From Schistocephalus solidus (lineage: Eukaryota > Platyhelminthes > Cestoda > Diphyllobothriidea > Diphyllobothriidae): a stretch of 64,000 nucleotides of DNA. The number at the start of each line of letters is the position of its first letter. Position 1 is the stretch's first letter. The stretch covers positions 620,001-684,000 of the forward strand of contig WEDG01001459.1 of the NCBI GenBank assembly GCA_017591395.1, in the 5' to 3' direction. The position numbers were made by a program, and so were the translations under genes. Shown here one piece after another: positions 42,640-54,446 of the stretch. Under the pieces are notes generated by a model. That model was not told where the DNA came from. It saw nothing but the letters and a program-made list of their open reading frames with translations, and made no database searches.

Positions 42640-43088
42640 ATACTCCGACATGGATGCCGGAATTGGATGGTTGTTAGCTTTGTTGACCCCAATAGTGTCT
42701 TAGATTCCGTCTGTCTTGAAGCAAAATGGTGCATAATTGAGTTGAATGGCATGCCCGTAAAATTCGTTGCTGTGATCAAGACCTGAGTTCTGCTCCGCCA
42801 CAGCCATTTTACATGCTCTCTGGCCTTCGAAAAGGGCACATTCTCTCCCCGGTAAGGTTTGCCTACGCCAACAGAGGTACTTTCATGAGGACAGAATGCG
42901 GTTTGAACAATATCAGCGTTCCTTTAAGACACAGAACAACTGAGCTTAACTTCATTGATGATAAAACCCAGTTAACGTCAAACGTGAAAGAGGTCACTAG
43001 TTCAGTCAGTTTAACAATGAAACGCTGGGACGACCAATATTTTATAGCTGCATTTCTGACTATAAAAATGCAAGCCTATAGGGATTAA
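42640..43088 (+). mobile_element. Degenerate reverse transcriptase fragment of a different non-LTR family
   Basis: Pieces of RT motifs follow each other on the plus strand with frame breaks: SFVDPNSV(stop)DSVCLEAKW (RT motif A region), ELNGMPVKFVAVIKT, SGLRKGHILSPVRFAY (motif B, cf. GxRQGxxLSPxLF), and ELNFIDDKTQLTS (motif C, FIDD in place of FADD). The wording differs from the endonuclease-RT-finger family of this window, so it derives from another retroelement. Confidence 0.6.
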
Positions 43089-43139
43089 TGACTATAACCT
43101 TGAGGAAATTGACCGTTTCCATTACTTTGGGACGAAGCT

Positions 43140-43505
43140 GCTACCAAATTATTGAAGCAGACAAGGGAGACTGGAATGGCCATTTCTGGCTTATTAGCCG
43201 TCATCAGCCAGTCATAAACAACCCCAGATAGTACAACACCCGAGGATCGACCCCATGACCCGTTGATCAGGAGTCCAGCTGTTCTCAGGTGGTGCTCCAC
43301 TTGGGGTTGGGTATGACCGGCTGACGGCGGCTAAGAAGCCAGAAATGGCCATTCCAGTCTCCCTTCTCTTTGCCGGCAATATTCATCTGCCTATTCTACT
43401 ACTAGCTGCTGTGTGGCTGCTGGCGATGCTCGAGAGTGAGCCTCGAGGCAGAGCAGGACGAGTGAGTTCTGTTAGCGGTTGGTGAGCACTCATCAACGAA
43501 TGCAA
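43140..43505. repeat. SINE-1 pair, minus body then plus body and tail
   Basis: Minus body at 43158-43260 (CAAGGGAGACTGGAATGGCC, then TTATTAGCCGTCATCAGCCA). Plus body from 43303 (GGGGTTGGGTATGACCGGCT, AAGCCAGAAATGGCC), with tail to 43500 (GGCGATGCTCGAGAGTGAGC, GGTGAGCACTCATCAAC). Heads are lost or reduced, and the two bodies diverge from a common centre. Confidence 0.72.
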
Positions 43506-45409
43506 TGTCATCAACTCTGGCGTGGATGGCACTTGCCTAGTTTTTACAATCCTACATTGTCAATGTACCAGTTTCGCTATTTCCATCGCTACGAACGCCC
43601 GAATATACCTGAAATCCATCCATCCATCCAGGCCATATTACCTCCCGCGCGATTTTGAAGGCCAGGTTATGCGCTTTTACGCGTTTAACCATCGTTGTGT
43701 GAGGATTATCTTTTGAGCTAAGTGCATCTTCTTCATCTCAAAAAAGCATTTGACCTGAGTTCTTCAACGATGTACTGAGCTTTCATCGTGCCATCATGGA
43801 AAGGTGATTGACAAGATTTGGGCACGTTTTCTATCACTGGCGAATGAGTTCACTGTCACTGCCCATCTGGAGGCGTCGAAAAGGTCAGCTTAGAACCTTA
43901 CCCAACACAGCGCATTCAGATGTGAAAGTGGTTTTGGACCCTAAAGTCTTCGGTAGTTTTCAGCGTAGAGGAGATTGGGTTAAGCTATCCCTTAGATCGT
44001 CATACATGAAGAGGTGAAATCAAAAGCGTTATCGAAGCCGGTTATATCTCCCATGATTACAGGTGAACGAAATATAGCAAGTACTTTAGGTATGCTATCT
44101 CATGAAGTGTTCACCGAAATTCTGAAATGTGTTTTCGCTTCGAAAAGATTTCTTAAGTGAGGTTGTAATAATAAGTATCGTAGAGCATAATTTGAACTTA
44201 TTTCCGTCAGGTCAGGATGTCAGCTGTTAACCGAAAATTCACGGTAAAAATGGCTGCTTAAATAGTATGCATTTTTCGAATTGATTTCAATATCCTTACG
44301 ATTTCAGATATGTTTTATAGAAAATGTGTAACTATTTTGTTGAAAATTAGTCTTCGAGCTGATACTTGAGGAAATAATTTCTTTTGGTTTTCAAAATTTT
44401 TCAAATTCCCGAATAATATTGAAACCGACTTGCCGTTACACTTGCATTCATAGTTTCCAAACTAAATGCTGTAGGCATTTCCTCGAAGAAAAATCACATT
44501 TTACGTATGTTTCTTACATTTTACATATTTTTCATTAACTTTTGCCATGAATTTGGACCATTTTACGTAGCATTAGTAAAGTGACAGATACCTTGTCTTC
44601 TGGATGGACATTTCCCGGTCTTAAAACATTTTAAGTGGAAATCTTTTAAAACCGAAATATATCCCTTCGTCAAGTAAAAAAATACAGATGACATCTGATA
44701 CCGCATGAATACAGGAAACAACATTTTCTGCAGGCTTGTCATAAAATGTATTTGAATTTATAACGGCATCGCAAATCAAGGGAAAAAATGCAGACTCCTT
44801 AAGTAGTCCAAGTTAAATGATTGGTGATTTCGCAGGCAATCGGAAGGAACCTCATCAAAAAGTAGGCATTCTGACGTGAATGAAATATCCTGCGGCTGTG
44901 TGCTGAACGAGACTTAATATTACAACCCCATTTAATTAATCTCCTCGAACCGAAAGCACATTTCAGAATATTTGTTATCATTTCGTCAGATAACGCAACT
45001 GAGACTTCACTTTACTTTTGAACAACCTAGAGCCCTTCTATTATTTGCTTATTCTCATACAAGGGCTAAGTGCAGATGGGTATTTCTAGCAAAACTGACC
45101 TTTAAGTAGGGCGGTTTCAGTGGTAGTGGCGGTGGCGCTGTGGATGTGGATTGTCGTGCGCAGCTCGTGATTCCTCAACAATCTCGGAGATGCTTGTCTT
45201 GATTCTGGTTAGCACTGACCACTTGTCGAGGTAAGGCACAAGTTAGAACGATGCGCGTTTAAAGAGCTTGGCAGAATGATGATGGGATTCGGTGCTTATT
45301 TACGCACCAGTACGGTTTTGGAACCAAATCGAAAGTCCGGAAAAAAAAGTAATTGTAGATTGCAACAGTTTATCTCCAATACCTGCAAAACGCACTGAAA
45401 CAAAACAGT
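43506..45409. other. Intergenic, nothing recognised
   Basis: AT-rich with poly-A and poly-T rich patches between 44200 and 45000. No coding or RNA feature recognised. Confidence 0.5.
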
Positions 45410-45650
45410 TCAACCATCATTATAATGTCGGCTGACATTGTAGTGTGTTTGATGCAGGATTGGTGGATTATGTTTTAGTGCTGATTGTGGTGTGAGTGTA
45501 CTTGATTGAATAGGCCCATGCAAGGGTTGAATTTGCAGAGATGGTGTGGTCAGGTAGGTGTGGCATTGCCCCCTGGTACTGGTTTTCCATTTGCACTGTG
45601 AGTGACTCAGATAGGTGAATCCCATCGTCGTCATCCTCGTTCTACGGCGA
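45410..45650 (-). mobile_element. Very old zinc-finger tail remnant of the endonuclease-RT-finger element
   Basis: The reverse strand keeps the nucleotide frame of the finger region: GAAAACCAGTACCAGGGGGC corresponds to GTGAACCAGTGCCTGGAGC, and TGCATGGGCCTATTCAATCA to CGCATGGGCCTATTCGGTCA. Most cysteine codons are lost. It may extend to about 45100, where GTGGTAGTGGCGGTGGCG resembles the spacer between fingers. Confidence 0.5.
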
Positions 45651-48600
45651 CAAATAACGTTTATCTAGTAAGTACCCAGGAATAGATACCTGTTCCAAAT
45701 TAAGCAGGTTAATCGATGTTTGAATTTTTCATTTCAGTGCAAGTATTTCCAATGTCATCCGGCTGACCGTTAGGTCCCCTAAATCAGCTCATTCTATCCT
45801 TCTTCAGGCGTCTGGCTTTGATTTCAAGTTGAAAAGTTTTCGACCTTTGTGAAATGTTTTGCTCGTATGTTTTATATTATATTTAATCACTGAAATCTTT
45901 CAGTGTTACTACTTTTATCACTAAAGTTGTCAGTTTTGTTGACAGATTATTGGATTGCTAACACAATTTAATCAGACGTTAATGCTACTAAAATGAATTT
46001 GCTGTGAGCGATTTACCTAAAGACAGGCCGTGGGCAGTCGGAATGCCGAAGTAATAACTTAGTGTGGTTACGCTTAATTACTAAGCAGCTACAGACTAAA
46101 CTGCAAAGCGTTCCACTTCGAGAGACCAGCTGCGTTAAAGTGGGCTTTCGTCTCAAGCCCAACTTTATCCTGAAAATCTGTCCAGCTCGTGAGACAGGGT
46201 ATGATAATGCGCAGCGAAAAAACACGTGCGTGTGGGAGCCTGTGTGATGTCGAAAGATTCGTGCATAAATCTAATGGACATTCCAATGTCTCACGGACAA
46301 AAGAGTGGGCGGAACGAAGGTGAGTGACTAGCAGATCGAGATTAGATTTGTAATATCACATTTATCTCAATTCTGAAACCATTTTCATGGCCATGCGTTA
46401 CATTGAAATCCTATTTTGTGGATGGGGAATAGCAGCAACTGCGAATGAATTTAATGAAGGGATGTTGATCACTGGCGCAATATAAAAATGTTAGCTGTAA
46501 TATCTAGCGGCAGGTCGCATTAAAGGGAACTCGTACAGTCCGCAATCGAGCGTTTTCGATCCACCGACCCCTCGATTTATTAGCGGGCACAGATAGTAAT
46601 GCACTTCACTAGACGAAAACTTCACTTCACTTCACTTCACTAGACGAAAAATTCCATGGATACGAGGTAAATGCCCCAATGTGTCTTTGCCAAGTTGATT
46701 TGAAGATATATCGGTAAGACCGCCTACGATTTGTCTGTTTACAGATAACTTATAATTCCCACATGGAAAGGAAAACTTGTATGTTTTCTGAGGAATATTT
46801 GGTTGTATATAGAAAGATGAAACACACGTACTACAGATCAGCTTGTGCTGTCTTTCGAGATATATCTGTTTCCGTTTACTTTCTGCAAAAGTAACAGCAA
46901 ACCCCTCCCCCAAGTGATAGTTTCCATAAACACAAAAGTCGGGCAACGCCATTCCCGGCGGTCCACAGAGGATACAAATAGTATAGCTTTCATCTACCTC
47001 TCATGAACGCCGTCATGATTAATAGTCTCCAAAATTACTATATAAAGACCACAATTTTTCAGGGTAAAAAACTGCTCACATATTAAAAATCTTTTGGTCA
47101 CATCAGGCATGTTATTTGTATCTCAGCCCCAGTTGAAAAATTTCTGAGTACAACAAACTGTCCTGTGATCACGATATAAGGTTATGCATATATATCAGGT
47201 CCTCCAAACCTAGGATTTGAAAAGGCGGGCTGAAGACGGCTGGAGAACCAGAAACGATCGGTAAAGTCTTTATCTTTGCCCTGGGTTACCACAACAAATA
47301 TTAGAAATGTTATAAACGAACTATAGAAAAGTTGATCTGCTGAAACATTTTCACAGTCTATATCATTTCAAATGATATTAAGTTTAAATATCAAAATATA
47401 CCATGCATAGACAATAAATTTACACATAATCAATTTTCTTTCTGTGTTGGAGTTATCACATAAAATTTGACTTAAAGCTTGTTTTTCAGAAACGAATAAT
47501 TTTGACCAATTCGTTCGAATCTCGCTATTTTCAATAGGCAATTATCGAAGCCCTGTCAAAATTTACCTACAAATAGCAGGAAAGGTTTCATACCTTGACA
47601 TTTACTTTCCCGGACCTCTGTCGCGTCTCTCATTTGGCATTTTTAAGACGCTTGATGATGAGTCAATAGGTACTCTAGGCACCCTTTAAATAGACTTTAC
47701 AAGTTGATCTATGTCTAGCTACGTTCTTGTGTACTCTTTTCTCAGGTGGAGGGATTACAGGTTAAAAACAGAGTGAACGCCAGTTAATTGCTGGACTCTA
47801 TATAAGAGAGAGCTGGGAAGTACAGATTACGAACCACGGGGCGCAGTACCATTCTCGTAACCATTCAGTGCAGTTTCAATGTCGAGCCGGTAGTTTCTCG
47901 GTTAAAGAGCAACAGCCAAAATACTGGAAAGGTTCCGAGGACACTCCTTTACTTCTCAACTCGAACACGGGTAAGTGTCCTTACGAGGACTCGAGAGGGT
48001 AATTGAGTGGAAATTCACTCAATTTACTCTGGTGGAAGGGGATGCGCAGGTAATGTTTTGGATCTCGGTTAGTTCTCCACCAGCTGCGACTAACTGACTA
48101 AGGGAGGAGGGCTAAACAAGCAAGTTTTCCGGTGTCTTTTCCGGCTCCCTCGCCATTACGGGCAAACAGTTTCGCTCAAAATACGCTTAACCAGATGTCC
48201 AGATAACTCTGAAGCTCACTGTTGCCCACAGATTAGTAGCAGCAGAAAAAATCATCCAAATTAACAAGGGTGGCATGGGGAAGATGAATAATTCGCCGCC
48301 ACATCGGGACTAAGATGCTGTTGTGCTTGTTAGGGTGGCTAAGGCGACTACTTTGAACTTAATGCACGCGTGGGGCAAACTTGTGCAGCATTAGCCTGCT
48401 TCTCTCATCGGAAGCAATCATCTGCAATCCAGAGGTGAGACTAAGTCCAGTCGACTGATGATGAGCCAACGCGGAGTGTGCGATATGAAACCGCTGACTT
48501 CTATGGGAAACAAAATGCAGCTCGCCTCTCTCTCCTATAGCGGAAACAGGTTGGAGGCAAAAAAGCACGAGCAGAATGTTGTAATTGTTAAGACTGTTCT

Positions 48601-48744
48601 GCTTCCAATTTGCTAGTTTCCCTCCAACTGCCGATGGGCCTCAATAGAGTGGATTCCCAGGCAGAATGGGACAAATGTATTCCGTTACGCGATAGGTGAG
48701 CACCCATCTACCATGGTCAATATTCCCAAGCGAAACCTACACGA
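45651..48744. other. Intergenic, almost featureless
   Basis: No gene recognised. A short direct repeat CACTTCACTAGACGAAAA occurs twice at about 46602-46651, separated by a CTTCA repeat. A worn SINE-1 body (GCTGAAGACGGCTGGAGAAC, CAGAAACGATC) lies at about 47228-47290. Confidence 0.5.
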
Positions 48745-48995
48745 GTGCGTGGTTCAGTGAGTCATAGCTTCGAACTTCTAACCGACAGGTTGCCGGTTCG
48801 AACCTCAGCTGTCGCACCATCTAGGGTTGTGTATGGTAGGTTGATGACGGCTAATAAGCCAGAAATTATCATGTCAGTCTTTTTTCTCTTGTGTACATAA
48901 TATACTAGTTGCTGTTCGGCTGCCGGTGGGGCTCGAGAGTGAGCCCCAAGGCAGAGTAGGGCGAGTGTGTTCCGCAACGCGGTCGGAGAGTGCCC
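48745..48995 (+). repeat. SINE-1, complete plus copy (head, body, tail)
   Basis: Head: GTGCGTGGTTCAGTGAGTCA, loop CTTCTAA (48775-48781) and B box GGTTCGAACC (48795-48804). Body: GGGTTGTGTATGGTAGGTTG, AATAAGCCAGAAATTATC. Tail: GGCTGCCGGTGGGGCTCGAG, AGTGAGCCCCAAGGCAGAG. This copy shows the family layout in one piece. Confidence 0.78.
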
Positions 48996-49329
48996 CACTT
49001 ATACTCAAAATACGAGTGTCAGATAGACCCACCGGCCACATCCTTCTGGTGACAGTCGGTCGAATGAGTTGCCGGAGAATGGTTGTTGCGCTCAGCACAA
49101 CGTAACGAAGTCACCTTTGACGGTTTGGAACCAGGCAGGCAGGCTAAACATGGAATTATTACCTATTTCAACCGGAAATTTACTGTCATCGTTAATTCAT
49201 GGGGCCACTACTCTTTCGCGGACCTCCTACCGAGCATTTCCATCGTCGCAAACTATGAGGTCCGTCGTGTGAGTTGTGCGATGGTAGACCTTAACCCATC
49301 TGATCACGGGAGGATGGGGTGCAGTTGCT

Positions 49330-49520
49330 GATAAAGTTAAGCAGCCGGTCTATGCACGCCTGGGCCACGCACAATGAACCAGTGGTTGGCTCAAATTCCA
49401 CGTGAGTGCGAGTGCCATAGAGGTCACAATAGGCAGACACTGCAGTCTGACCATGTCATGAGAGGACCGACTGACTCCGTCAGTTGGCGGTTTTCCGAGC
49501 CATGGCTGTTAGTGACCCTA
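49330..49520 (-). repeat. Degenerate beta-unit fragment
   Basis: The reverse strand matches the middle of beta (plus strand GTGCGAGTGCCATAGAGGTC, then CTCCGTCAGTTGG and CCGAGCCATGGC against the family CCGTCAGTTGGCCACCTTCC). It lies directly before the 5' UTR of copy D. Confidence 0.5.
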
Positions 49521-49524
49521 TATA

Positions 49525-51262
49525 CGAAAGTTCGGTGTTGTGTGTGCCTCCACACCCGGTATGTCTGACTCCCGAACTTCCCACCTCCCCCCCCTCTCAA
49601 AACGTCATACGGTGGGGGCGACAGCAACCCCGTAGGCGGCCCAGGCTAACACGGGTCGTTCTCCCACTAAAACAAAACCGTAACCCATAGTGGAGTTCGG
49701 CAGCCGTCTGGGATGTACGAGCAGTCCTATTTAGGGATAGCACTGCTTGCCTCCTCGCGAAGGAAGGGGCTAGAAAATGTGCCCTAAACAAATGCTGGTT
49801 ATCACGTCTTCTGCAGCCGACCGCGGCTCGCAGATCGCAAAATACGTGGTCGTAAAACTCAAACAAACAACAATACCCCCCGTCCCCATCCCCCTCGAAA
49901 TACCCTCCAGGCTGCTCGGGTGAGTCCACTCACACTAGCGGCCTGGAATTTTCGTTCCCTTTTAGACAATCCTAGGAGTAACCGGTCGGAACGAAGGACG
50001 GCGCTAGTCACTCGGGAACTGGCGCGCTACAAGGTGGACATTGCTGCTCTCAGCTAGACCCGATTCTCTGAGCAGGGTCAGCTGGAGGAGGTGGGTGCCG
50101 GCTACACCTTCTTCTGGAGCGGCCAGCCAAAGGCAGAGCGACGCGACGCTGGTGTTGCCTTTGCCATCCGGAACGACATTGCGGGACGTTTGCCCTGTTT
50201 GCCACAGGGTATCAATAATTGCCTGATGTGGCTTCCGCCGACACCGCGGAACAACCGATATGATCTTTGCCGCTCGCCAGCTACAAGAGCAGTGTCAGGA
50301 GATGCGAACTCACCTATACACTACCTTCGTGGATCTAACGAAACCCTTTGACACGGTGAATCGTGACGGACTGTGGAAAGTCATGCAGAAATTCGGCTGT
50401 CCAGAGCGGTTCACGCACATGGTGCGTCTGCTTCGTGACGGGATATCGGCGCGCGTCACTGACAACGGGACGGTATCCGAAGCATTCGCAGTGACCAACG
50501 GAGTGAAGCAGGGCTGCGTACTGGCCCCCACCCTCTTCAGTATCATGTTCTCGGCTATGCTGATGGACGCCTACCGTGATGAGCAGCCTGGTATCCGCAT
50601 CGCCTACAGAACTGACGGGCACCTTCTCAACAGTCGGCGTATGCAGGCTCCAACGCGCGTGTCTACGACTACAGTCCATGACTTGCTCTTCGCGGACGAC
50701 TGCGCCCTTAACACCGTGACGGAGGAGGACACGCAAAGGAGCATGGACCTCTTTCTCCGAAGGCTGCGCCGATTTTGGATTAGCAATCAGTACAGCCAAA
50801 ACGGTTGTCATGCACCAGCCGCCACCCAGCGCGGAATACAATGCTCCTCGAATCAATGTCAACGGTGCTCAACTAAAAAACGTGGAAGCCTTCGCTTATC
50901 TAGGAAGGAAGATGTCGCGCAACACGAGAATCGATGACGAGGTTGCCCAACGGATCTCCAAAGCTAGTCAGGCCTTCGGCCGGCTGCAGGCCTCCGTGTG
51001 GAATCGCCACGGTATTCACCTGAACACCAAACTGAAGATGTACAAGGCCGTCGTCTTGACGACACTCCTTTACGGAGCGGAAACCTGGACCGTCTACTCG
51101 AACCAAGCCAGGAAGCTGAATCACTTTCATCTCAGCTGCCTCCGCAGAATACTGAAGCTGAGATGGCAAGACAGGATCCCGGACACGGAAGTCCTGGAGC
51201 GGACTGGAATCCTCAGCATCCATGCCATGCTGAGGCAAGTGCAACTGCAATGGAGCGGCAAT
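49525..51262 (+). mobile_element. Non-LTR retroelement copy D, 5' UTR to RT with a large internal deletion
   Basis: The 5' UTR starts part-way (about 49530) and runs to 49940. The endonuclease begins with the LAAWNF segment at 49940 and ends at about 50228 (GINNCLM). The sequence then jumps to the middle of the RT ([20 protein letters not shown] equivalent, about 50240-50290). The palm is well kept: [61 protein letters not shown] frame change follows at about 50760, and the open C-terminal part 50810-51262 ends at LQWSG. There the RT is cut and joined to beta-type tail sequence. It is not active. Confidence 0.87.
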
Positions 51263-52257
51263 GGCACCCTCTTAAAAGGCCCTTTCTGGCATTCCTACTC
51301 CGCGGGATCCGAGCCAGGTGTTGTGGTACGCCCAGGGGCGGCTCCGGCCGTGCCAGCCACCTGCACCCTCTCCCATCTCCGGTCTTCTTGACTGTGTCAG
51401 GAGACCGGGCTCAGATGGGGGAGGAGAAGAGAGTGCGGTAACGCTGAGTGCCGCGGTTGGTAGGTTGCCAACTGACAATTATACTCAGACCTCGCAGTTA
51501 GTCCAATGTGTGTTGTGTGGAGTGGCTGACTGGTGGTCTGAGAGTCAGGCTGCGATGGCTCCTTCTCAACGTGACCTCTGGCTATCTCACACATGTGAGA
51601 TGTAAGCCGTTCAACGCCCTGTTGTGTGAAATCCTGGTTCTTGTGTTTGGGGGGCCAGGTCGTGTACGTAGTACACGTAGAAGAGGTCACCAACAGCTGC
51701 GCCCGCTTCCGCATCAGACAACGGACCGGCTCGGACAGTGGTCTGATTGTGTGGGTGGGGGGAGAGAGTGAGGTCGAGAGCTCAGCGTATTTTCCTCACT
51801 ATAAACAATCTGACGCGCTTGAAACTATCATGGTGCGCTAAAAGCCGTGGCTTGGAAGGTTGCCAAGTAACGGGATAACTCGGACCGCGTAGTCAGCCCA
51901 GTGTGTGTTTTGTGTGGAGTGCCTGACTGGCGGACTGAGAGTCAGGTTGCAATGGCTCCTTCTTAATGTGGCCTTTATGGCACTCCCACTCCGTGGGATC
52001 CGAGCCAGGTGTTGTTGCACGCCCAGGGGCGGCTCCGGCCGCGCCAGCCACCTGCGCCCTCTCCCATCTCCGGTCTTCTTGACTCTGTCTTGACACCGGG
52101 CTCAGATGGGGGAGGAGAGAGTGCGGTAGAGGCAGCGCAAGGCTACTATCACTTAAAAACTAATTCATGCACAAGTCACCCGTCCCTGCACCACCTGGTG
52201 TGGATCATACGGTGGACCTCATCGAAATCGACGGTCGAACTGCCATACAAAAGTTCG
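51263..52257 (+). repeat. Retroelement tail units beta (partial), alpha, beta
   Basis: 51263-51449 is the second half of a beta unit (CGGGATCCGAGCCAGGTGTT). 51450-51828 is an alpha unit whose opening hairpin is mostly lost. 51829-52257 is a full beta unit with its 21-nt hairpin at 51829-51849. The alpha-beta order equals the tails of copies B and E; the extra half beta in front shows rearrangement. Confidence 0.72.
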
Positions 52258-53052
52258 ACCGTCGACGTCGACGAGTTCCGCAGTGTGCTCTACAATATGG
52301 TGGTGCAGGGACGGTTACTTGCGCATTGGTTAGATTTAAGAGATAGCATACTTGAGCTGCAGGTACCACACACTCTTTTCCTTCACCCATCTGTGCCCGG
52401 CGTCCAGACAGAGTCAAGAAGACCGGGGGTGGGATCGGTCGCAGATGGCTGGCGCGGCCGAAAACGCCCCTGGGCGTACCACAACACCTGGCTCGGATCC
52501 CGCGGAGTAGGAATGCCCGAAAGGGCCTATTAAGAGGGTGCCATTGCAGCCTGACTCCCATTCTGCCAGTCAGCCAATTCAAGCAAACACGCACTGGGCT
52601 GACCGCGATTACTGAGTTATTCCGTCAGCTGGCAACTTTCCAAGCCACAATTTTTAGCACACCGTGATAGTTTCAAGCGCGTCAGATTGTTAATATTGAG
52701 GACAATGCGCTGAGCCGTCGACCTCACTCTCTCCCCCACCCCCAATATGAGACCGCTGTCCAAGCCGGTCAGTTGTCCGATGCGGAAGTGGGCGTATCTG
52801 CTGGTGACCTCGTCTAAGCGTACCACATACAGGACCTGGCTCCCAAAGCAAAAGTTCACACAAGAAGAGGTTAAGCGGCTCACAACTAAAATGTGTGAAA
52901 TGACAGAGGTTACGTAAAGAAGGAGACAATGCAGCCTGACTCTAAAACCACCAGTTTGGCCACTCCGCACAAACACACATTGGACTGACTGCGAGGGCTG
53001 AGTGTAATTGTCAGTTGGCAACCTTCGAAGCCATGGCGCTTTGCGCATCATG
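52258..53052 (-). repeat. Retroelement tail units beta and alpha in reverse, facing the preceding tail
   Basis: On the minus strand: alpha with its hairpin at 53032-53052, then beta with its hairpin at 52646-52666, ending near 52258. Together with 51450-52257 this forms an inverted repeat of about 800 bases per arm with almost no spacer. The centre shows CGACGGTCGAACT facing AGTTCGACCGTCG at about 52221-52264. Confidence 0.72.
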
Positions 53053-54086
53053 CTAGAACCGGGCTCGGATCATGTATACAACAGAGGAGCCACATGAAGA
53101 AGGAGCTCAGGATCATACTTCGCTCTCAGTGAGAGGTGGCACTCTATATACGAACAACACAATGATCTGATATGAGACGGGGTGTTCTATCTCCAGATAC
53201 TTCAAAATATCCATTAAATTTACCAGCATTATGTGCCAGGATGAATAAAAATATGATCCTTTAAGTTGTTCTTAAAGGCACCGGAATCGATTTGCACTGA
53301 GCGAATAAACTTTCATCCAGAACTCGAGCTACTATTCAGGAGTGTACTTCCTGAACAAGGTTTCACCTCAAGTGGGGAATTTAAAATGGTCGGATATCGG
53401 GTTAGGTGGGCACAACGCCGATATAAGAAGGATTCCAGGGGCTTTGTTTGCAAATCTAGAACAGGAAGCTTTGTGGTGATGGATGAAATGTAAAAGCATA
53501 ACTAGTAAATGAAGTGAGAGAGTGAAAAAAACAAAATCAAGATAAATCTGACCCCCTAGCGTTTGCAAATCGATGTTGGTCTTGATACCCGGTTTGTGCA
53601 GATAGAAAATATCGCTGGGGCAGGTAATAATGATGGAGGGGTGAAAGGCTAGCTGTTTGGTCACTGAAACTAGCCCTGTCAGCACAGTAGTGACTACGAA
53701 CCAGAAGATCATAAGAAAATCCTAGCCCACCAGCTCATGGAGGAGAGAAACACAAGAAAACCCTGATCCGGTCTCACAAGTCTTTCAAGGAGTGGCGGAT
53801 GTTGTGCAAACTGGTGGTGGCAGCTGCGATAGTGGGCGAGAAAAACAACCAGAATCAATATTCCTCTAGAAAAAAAGGAGTAGGGATGAAAGTGTGTGTT
53901 AGTGTGGGATCAAAAAACGGGTAGGCGGAGCCTGGGGTGGGCCATTAAACAGATCACGATGAGGTTTGGGTTGGGTTTGTGGGGGAGATTCGGGCCCGTT
54001 CTGTCGAAGCAGTTAAGTATGGTACCAGGTGCCGAGCAAATAGGTCACAGGTAAAGAAGTGCGTAAGTGAACTGTCAATATGTAGG
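53053..54086. other. Downstream flank of the PH-domain gene, nothing recognised
   Basis: A 114-codon minus frame (53712-53368) is hydrophobic at both ends but matches no family I know. No clear minus-strand poly(A) signal (TTTATT on this strand) follows the stop at 54087. Confidence 0.4.
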
Positions 54087-54446
54087 TCACCGGAGATTTT
54101 GGTACTGGTAACAATCAACAGCGTCACCATTTTTTAAGGGGCGTCCTACGGCGCGAGGGAGCGGTGGCGAAAGATTGCCCGTAAACGAAAGCTGTTGGCT
54201 GTGCGGCATCTGCTGACTCAGTGGCATTTTGATTACAGGCGAGGAGTTGAGGCTGCCGGTGGAGACCTGTCGTTTCGGCATACGCTGCGGAGACGCAGAA
54301 TAGACCGTGTGCTTCGATGCTCGTCTGCATTCGATTGGGGACTTCCGTGTAAGAGTTTTGTAACTGGCCTGTTGCGAGTTGGCTTGGGTACGACTCGAGA
54401 TGCGTCTTACGGCCTCCTCGTAATCGGAGAGCAATCGCCTGCCGAG
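54087..54446 (-). CDS. PH adaptor exon 5 (recognised part), post-PH helix and Ser/Gln-rich C-terminus
   Basis: The acceptor in reverse is AAATTTTTTAAACAG. It begins [20 protein letters not shown], which completes the last PH helix. The remainder is polar and repetitive ([32 protein letters not shown]) with a proline-rich patch, as in MRL tails. The stop is TGA at 54087-54089. A possible donor (GTGACC) overlaps the stop, so the true end is uncertain. Confidence 0.75.
   Translation of the reverse strand, partial: LGRRLLSDYEEAVRRISSRTQANSQQASYKTLTRKSPIECRRASKHTVYSASPQRMPKRQVSTGSLNSSPVIKMPLSQQMPHSQQLSFTGNLSPPLPRAVGRPLKNGDAVDCYQYQNLR

Noticed and set aside
46602..46655. CTTCA tandem repeats as a CRISPR-like array or satellite
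   Set aside because: Only a few pentamer repeats and one duplicated 18-mer; no spacer structure, and the window is eukaryotic.
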